DNA from: Streptococcus oralis
Lineage (GTDB): Bacteria > Bacillota > Bacilli > Lactobacillales > Streptococcaceae
Length of the DNA: 37,692 nt
Assembly (NCBI RefSeq): GCF_001578945.1
Contig: NZ_KQ969550.1
Coordinates: 336,068-373,759 of the forward strand
Reading direction: 5' to 3'
The notes beneath the pieces are model-generated. The model made no database searches and was not told where the DNA came from. It worked only from the letters and a program-made list of their open reading frames with translations. A program made the translations under genes and the position numbers. Below are positions 33,983-37,692 of the stretch, piece by piece; position 1 is the stretch's first letter, and every line of letters starts with the position of its first letter.

Positions 33983-35239
33983 TTAGTCACTTAATAAAGC
34001 CTTGCGAACTAGGTTAAAGGCATGCATAACCGCAATCTGACGAATATCCGCTCGACTCCGCCCTGCGATATTAACCATGATAACCTCTGTTCCTTTTGCA
34101 TGTGCCAAGCCGATAAAGACCGTACCAGCTGGATGCCCCTCTAAGCTATCTGGTCCTGCCACACCCGTCAAACTAACTCCGTAATCAGACTGAGTCTTGA
34201 GTCGTGCCTGCTCTGCCATCTTTTGAGCCGTAAACTCAGAAACAACACCGTGTTTTTTCAGCTCTTGCTCGGAAATATCCAGCATCTTTGATTTTTCTTC
34301 TAAACTATAGGTGACAAAGCCTCCGTTGAAAATAGCTGAAACACCTGAAAAGTCTGCTAAAGTAGCTTGAAAGAGACCTGCCGTCAAACTTTCTGCTGCA
34401 GTAATGCTTTTCTGTCTCTTCTTTAGCTCTTCTACAACGACACTTGCTAGACTGGTTTCTTCCCCATATCCATAACAGATATCTCGTAGAGAAATTCCCT
34501 CGAAAGTCTGACGATCCAAGATTTGATTTTCTAGGATATCCAGTGCTTGATCAGCCTTTTCTTGACTGACTGCTTTTGTAGACAAACGCAAGGTCACCTC
34601 TCCCGTTTTGGCATAAGGAGCCAAGGTCGGGTCGGTTTGATGGTCAATCAAATCCGCCAAAATGGTCACCAACTGACTCTCACCAATTCCAAAGAAACGA
34701 AGTACCCGGGAATAAAGTTTGGCACCTGTCACCAACTTGGGCAAGAGTTGATTTAAGACCATAGGTTTCAACTCACTTGGCGGTCCTGGAAGGACCACGT
34801 AGGTTACGCCATCCACTTCCGACACCCCTCCTACTGCTAAACCTGTCTCATTTGGCAATGGAGTTGCCCCTTCTACAATCTGAGCTTGGCGCTCATTATT
34901 CGGTGTCCGAGCATAGTCAGGTCTATGAGCAAAGAAGGTATCCAATTTCTCTTGCGCTTGAGGGTCAAACACTAGATCTTTTCCTAAAAATTTTGCCAGA
35001 GTTTGTTTGGTCAAATCATCCTCAGTTGGTCCCAAGCCCCCTGTCAAAATCACAAGATTACTACGTTGACTCGCAATCTCAAGCAAGGACAAAAGACGAG
35101 CTTCATTGTCTCCAACAGTTGTTTGAAAATAAACATCTACCCCGATTTCTGCTAGCTTCTCTGATAAAAACTGAGCATTGGTATTGACGATCTGCCCTGT
35201 TAAAATTTCTGTTCCAACAGCAATAATTTCTGCTTTCAT
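33983..35239 (-). CDS. cinA: Competence-induced protein CinA
   Basis: This 418-residue two-domain protein has an N-terminal MoaB/MogA-like domain ([45 protein letters not shown]) and a C-terminal CinA domain (about residues 260-415, [33 protein letters not shown]), known in other bacteria as an NMN deamidase. In streptococci it is co-induced with recA in competence and helps recruit RecA to the membrane. A cin-box TCCGAATA (35257-35264) lies just upstream, with AGGAGGAAAG before the ATG. Confidence 0.97.
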   Translation of the reverse strand: MKAEIIAVGTEILTGQIVNTNAQFLSEKLAEIGVDVYFQTTVGDNEARLLSLLEIASQRSNLVILTGGLGPTEDDLTKQTLAKFLGKDLVFDPQAQEKLDTFFAHRPDYARTPNNERQAQIVEGATPLPNETGLAVGGVSEVDGVTYVVLPGPPSELKPMVLNQLLPKLVTGAKLYSRVLRFFGIGESQLVTILADLIDHQTDPTLAPYAKTGEVTLRLSTKAVSQEKADQALDILENQILDRQTFEGISLRDICYGYGEETSLASVVVEELKKRQKSITAAESLTAGLFQATLADFSGVSAIFNGGFVTYSLEEKSKMLDISEQELKKHGVVSEFTAQKMAEQARLKTQSDYGVSLTGVAGPDSLEGHPAGTVFIGLAHAKGTEVIMVNIAGRSRADIRQIAVMHAFNLVRKALLSD

Positions 35240-35256
35240 CTTTCCTCCTACCTATC

Positions 35257-35264
35257 TATTCGGA
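35257..35264 (-). promoter_or_regulatory. cin-box (ComX/SigX promoter) of cinA-recA
   Basis: Minus-strand TCCGAATA matches seven of eight positions of the established late-competence box TACGAATA and sits 17 bp before the start codon with a T-rich stretch upstream. The predicted start is near 35250, and the leader is almost only the ribosome site. Confidence 0.8.
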
Positions 35265-35277
35265 TTTTTTTTGAAAA

Positions 35278-35299
35278 AATCGCGGGAAATCCCACGATT
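35278..35299 (-). terminator. Terminator of the tsaE-GNAT-lytR operon
   Basis: Minus-strand AATCGTGGGA/TCCCGCGATT hairpin followed by TTTTTTC and a poly-T. Its T-tract is also the T-rich region of the cinA cin-box promoter. Confidence 0.8.
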
Positions 35300-35310
35300 A
35301 ATTCTTTGTT

Positions 35311-36345
35311 TTATTCTGTCTCTTCGCCTGAAATATTTGTTAAAGGCGCTGTACGACCATAAAGATTTTCATACAGAACAGCGTTGGTCTCCAACTCCGT
35401 CACATCTTCTCTCCCTAAGGAACGACGCAAGAGATTTTGCATTTCTAGCATATGCTCTCTCGTTACGATTTGGTAGGAGATTCCCTGCAATTCTTCGCCT
35501 TCACCACGAAGTTGATGAGTTTCGATGTTTTTAAAGGAATCTTGATAACCAAGTAATTGTGGAATACTGGAAGCAGACAAATCAACATTTGTCTGCATAT
35601 TGTCGCTCAGTGCTTTGAGAATGCCTTGGTAATGGCTCACACTATTCAAACTCAAAACCTTTTCAACGATTTTCTGAATGACTTCACGTTGACGTTTTTG
35701 ACGACCATAATCCCCTTCAGGGTCTTGGTAACGCATCCGCGAATACACCAAGGCTTCCTCACCATTCAAGGTTTGCTCACCGACCCCAATTGAGATTTTA
35801 TTAAACTCTTCCTGATCACTGATTGAAATTGGAAAACCGAGTGTGTTATTGACAGTGACACCGCCAACTGCATCAACTAGTTGTTGCAGGCCCTTCATGT
35901 TGACCATGACATAGCGATCGATATGAATATTCATCATTTTTTGAATGGTAGAAATGGCAAGTTCAGCTCCACCATTTGCATAAGCTGCATTGAGCTTTGC
36001 CTCCTGAATTTGACTATTTCCAGTCTCAATCCTGGTCAAAATATCACGTTCCAGACTCATCATGATAGTTTTCTTGGTTTTCGGATTGACCGTAAGAAGG
36101 ATCATGGAATCACTATTTCCAGCCCAAGGATCAAGACGTTCCTCGTTTCCCGTGTCCACCCCCATTAAGAGAATGGTCAAAGGTTCTGTTGCCTCGATAA
36201 CGTTGGTCTCTTCTCCGATTTTTTTGTAAGTTTTTTGGCTCAGAGTTGCAGTTCCCTGCTGGTAGATTGTGTAGGCATAACCCCCTACACCCAAAATTGT
36301 CACTGCTAGAAAAGCTAGTACCATTCCAATTAATTTTTTGATCAT
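35311..36345 (-). CDS. LytR-CpsA-Psr (LCP) family protein
   Basis: This 344-residue protein has a short cytoplasmic N-terminus, one membrane helix (residues 6-28) and an extracellular LCP domain. LCP residues are visible: ILLMGVDTG, NSDSMILLTVNPKTKKTIMMSLERD (catalytic Asp/Arg set), KLNAAYANGG and YSRMRYQDPEGDYGRQKRQREVI. LCP enzymes transfer undecaprenyl-linked polymers (teichoic acid, capsule) to peptidoglycan. It is the last gene of tsaE-GNAT-lytR, 4 bp after the GNAT gene, as recalled in pneumococcus. Confidence 0.94.
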   Translation of the reverse strand: MIKKLIGMVLAFLAVTILGVGGYAYTIYQQGTATLSQKTYKKIGEETNVIEATEPLTILLMGVDTGNEERLDPWAGNSDSMILLTVNPKTKKTIMMSLERDILTRIETGNSQIQEAKLNAAYANGGAELAISTIQKMMNIHIDRYVMVNMKGLQQLVDAVGGVTVNNTLGFPISISDQEEFNKISIGVGEQTLNGEEALVYSRMRYQDPEGDYGRQKRQREVIQKIVEKVLSLNSVSHYQGILKALSDNMQTNVDLSASSIPQLLGYQDSFKNIETHQLRGEGEELQGISYQIVTREHMLEMQNLLRRSLGREDVTELETNAVLYENLYGRTAPLTNISGEETE

Positions 36346-36349
36346 CTCG

Positions 36350-36871
36350 TTATTTATCTATCAGCTTGCCCCTAAGGCAAACGTCTAAAAATATCCCTTC
36401 TTCTAAATAGGCTCCTCTTTCTTGCAAGCCTTCTATGATAAATCCCATTTTTGAATAGAGGTGGACGGCCGCCTCATTTCGTTTTTGCACACTTAGTTGT
36501 AGTCGACGCAAAATACGGCTAGCTGTAGCCCATTCGATGCCTTCTTCTAAAAGAATAGTGGCCAAACCTTGATTCCAGAATTTCTTTCGAACTGCTAGAA
36601 AAACATCTCCAATATGTCGAACTCTTAAGTGTTGATCCGCTGTGATATTTAAGACACCCGCAATCTCATCATTCAGTAAGGCGAGGAGAGTAATTTGATT
36701 CTCCGATGCAGCTTGCTTTTCGATAAAAAGAGCCATTTCAGATGCTGTCATCATGATACCATTTTCATCTAGGCTAGTGAAGTCTGTCTCTTGACCGACA
36801 CAATCTAAAAATGCAATTAAGGCTGTAGCATCTGAAATCTCTGCCTCACGAATACACAACTCATACTCCAT
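36350..36871 (-). CDS. GNAT-family acetyltransferase in the tsaE operon
   Basis: This 173-residue protein has a GNAT fold: N-terminal MEYELCIREAEISDATAL, acetyl-CoA segment GDVFLAVRKKFWNQGLATILLEEGIEWA (about residues 88-115, Q/R-x-x-G-x-A type) and C-terminal LSVQKRNEAAVHLYSKMGFIIEG (RimJ/SpeG-like). The ATG at 36871 is chosen for the AAGGAG site 8 bases upstream, and the start lies 11 bases inside tsaE. Substrate unknown. Between tsaE and lytR in one operon. Confidence 0.9.
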   Translation of the reverse strand: MEYELCIREAEISDATALIAFLDCVGQETDFTSLDENGIMMTASEMALFIEKQAASENQITLLALLNDEIAGVLNITADQHLRVRHIGDVFLAVRKKFWNQGLATILLEEGIEWATASRILRRLQLSVQKRNEAAVHLYSKMGFIIEGLQERGAYLEEGIFLDVCLRGKLIDK

Positions 36872-37304
36872 CCTGAAGCTCCTTGATGAGTTGTTCAGCC
36901 CGAGGGCCATGAGCTGTAAAATGAAGGCAACGACCCTCAGCTTCTTTCAAAATTTCCAATTCCAAGTAAGAATCTGGTAAATCTTCACCCAAAAGATGCC
37001 CCCACTCAATAACAGTCACACCGCCACCAAAGAGAAACTCATCCAAGTCAATAGAATCAGCGTCTCCTTCAATTCGATAGACATCCAAGTGGTAGAGCGG
37101 AAGACGGCCTTCATACTCTCTTACGATAGTATAAGTTGGACTTTTGATCATCTGGCGGATATCCAACCCCTTAGCAAGACCCTTGGTAAAGGTTGTTTTG
37201 CCTGCACCCAGCTCTCCCGTCAAGATCAAAACATCGTTCTTTTGGAGTAAGATCCCTAGGTGTTCTCCCAAATCGATCAGCTCTTCTTCATTTTTTGTGT
37301 ACAT
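36861..37304 (-). CDS. tsaE: tRNA t6A37 biosynthesis ATPase TsaE
   Basis: TsaE is the ATPase that works with TsaB-TsaD to add threonylcarbamoyl to A37 of ANN-decoding tRNAs. This 147-residue protein has Walker A LTGELGAGKTT (residues about 28-38), a switch segment (IKSPTYTIVREYE) and a Walker B-like LYHLDVYRIE, and it ends with the VTVIEWG motif region and C-terminal tail. MYTKNEEELIDLGE is the expected start. A perfect extended -10 lies 6 bp before the ATG with no ribosome site, so the mRNA is predicted to be leaderless. Confidence 0.95.
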   Translation of the reverse strand: MYTKNEEELIDLGEHLGILLQKNDVLILTGELGAGKTTFTKGLAKGLDIRQMIKSPTYTIVREYEGRLPLYHLDVYRIEGDADSIDLDEFLFGGGVTVIEWGHLLGEDLPDSYLELEILKEAEGRCLHFTAHGPRAEQLIKELQDGV

Positions 37305-37310
37305 ACTACT

Positions 37311-37340
37311 ATTATACCAAAAAGTTTTCTTTTGTGTGAA
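37311..37340 (-). promoter_or_regulatory. Promoter of tsaE-GNAT-lytR, predicted leaderless
   Basis: Minus-strand TTCACA (37335-37340), an 18-bp spacer and extended -10 TGGTATAAT (-10 at 37311-37316). Only 6 bp separate the -10 from the ATG at 37304. Confidence 0.65.
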
Positions 37341-37425
37341 TTTTCTTTATAAACTTACTATAACAATTTTGGTAAAATAGGGGATTTTTATCGATCTTGA
37401 ATATACAATATAAGTGCACAATAAA

Positions 37426-37491
37426 AACTCATAAGATCTTCTAGTAGAATGGAATTAAACGAACTAGTTACGAAAGGAAATCTTATGAGTT
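37426..37491. promoter_or_regulatory. Long-range inverted repeat masking the transposase start
   Basis: AACTCATAAGAT (37426-37437) and ATCTTATGAGTT (37480-37491) are perfect 12-bp inverted repeats. The right arm contains the transposase ATG, so an upstream-initiated transcript would fold and hide it. Confidence 0.6.
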
Positions 37492-37692
37492 ATCACCATT
37501 TTAGCATGGATGAGCGAGAAAGTATTCTGATTTACCGTACAAAAGGCCTAAATTTTTCTCAAATTGCTAAATTACTTCATCGCCATCCTTCCAGCATTAG
37601 TCATAAATGGAAAGAACATACAAAATTCTCCAAGTTGAGCACAGGCATCTTACCATAATGCTAAATCAAACTGTGGCGAAAGAGAAAATTTG
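37485..37692 (+). mobile_element. IS30-family transposase, 5' end, frameshifted remnant (runs off the window)
   Basis: The ATG at 37485 has an AAAGGAAAT site upstream. The reading frame MSYHHFSMDERESILIYRTKGLNFSQIAKLLHRHPSSISHKWKEHTK is the N-terminal HTH of IS30-family transposases. After residue about 47 the frame is lost and stops at 37658. Similarity continues in another frame as NSPS, a TGA stop, then AQASYHNAKSNCG, followed by what looks like another shift near 37678. At least two lesions mean it is inactive unless rescued by recoding, which is unlikely with the extra stop. The remaining part lies beyond the window. Confidence 0.8.

Overview
The window is chromosomal DNA of a low-GC Gram-positive coccus, most probably a mitis-group Streptococcus (S. 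mitis, S. oralis or a close relative of S. pneumoniae). The case rests on pneumococcal-type protein sequences (FusA, RpsL, RpsG, RecA, CinA, the substrate-binding/permease fusion glutamine transporter), a BOX-type repeat, and a competence cin-box ahead of cinA-recA. It is probably not S. pneumoniae itself: recA is not followed by dinF-lytA, and blocks that I recall as separate in pneumococcus are juxtaposed here. The species call is an inference from memory of gene families and gene order, not a database result.

Layout. 1-1313: a small unknown membrane protein and a TetR repressor behind one promoter with a palindromic operator. 1328-4122: uppP (undecaprenyl-PP phosphatase) and a DUF2207-type membrane protein, minus strand. 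4257-6593: polar amino acid/glutamine ABC transporter, plus strand. 6615-12731: a small HTH-like protein, an SPFH/band-7 protein and the branched-chain amino acid genes ilvB-ilvN-ilvC-ilvA, with a CodY-like site ahead of ilvB. 12908-16664: rpsL-rpsG-fusA. The rpsG-fusA gap of about 560 bp holds a 183-bp-period duplication and three hairpin elements with apparent covariation. 16731-20602: a six-gene operon of two mini membrane proteins, an ABC-2 exporter, a HisKA_3 kinase and a NarL/LuxR-type regulator. 20691-23750: asp23-fakA-lipoprotein and rpmB. 23768-25595: a LytTR regulator with a LiaF-like membrane partner, and a PAP2 phosphatase. 25581-29688: MarR plus a heterodimeric ABC multidrug exporter. 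29708-32730: a frameshifted yebC, a MATE exporter and a divergent GNAT acetyltransferase. 32762-37340: competence-linked cinA-recA and the tsaE-GNAT-lytR operon. 37426-37692: the damaged 5' end of an IS30-family transposase.

Most of the window is core housekeeping: translation (rpsL, rpsG, fusA, rpmB), recombination and competence (recA, cinA), tRNA t6A modification (tsaE), wall-polymer metabolism (uppP, LCP protein) and branched-chain amino acid synthesis. Several compact regulator-plus-effector cassettes are interspersed: TetR, MarR-ABC, LytTR-LiaF-like and kinase/regulator-ABC. Each has a visible candidate operator in its own promoter. The most unusual signals are the covarying RNA-like hairpins between rpsG and fusA, the 21-bp-spaced direct repeats ahead of the LytTR gene, two promoters that predict leaderless mRNAs (MATE exporter, tsaE), and terminator/promoter composites ahead of the PAP2 gene and cinA.
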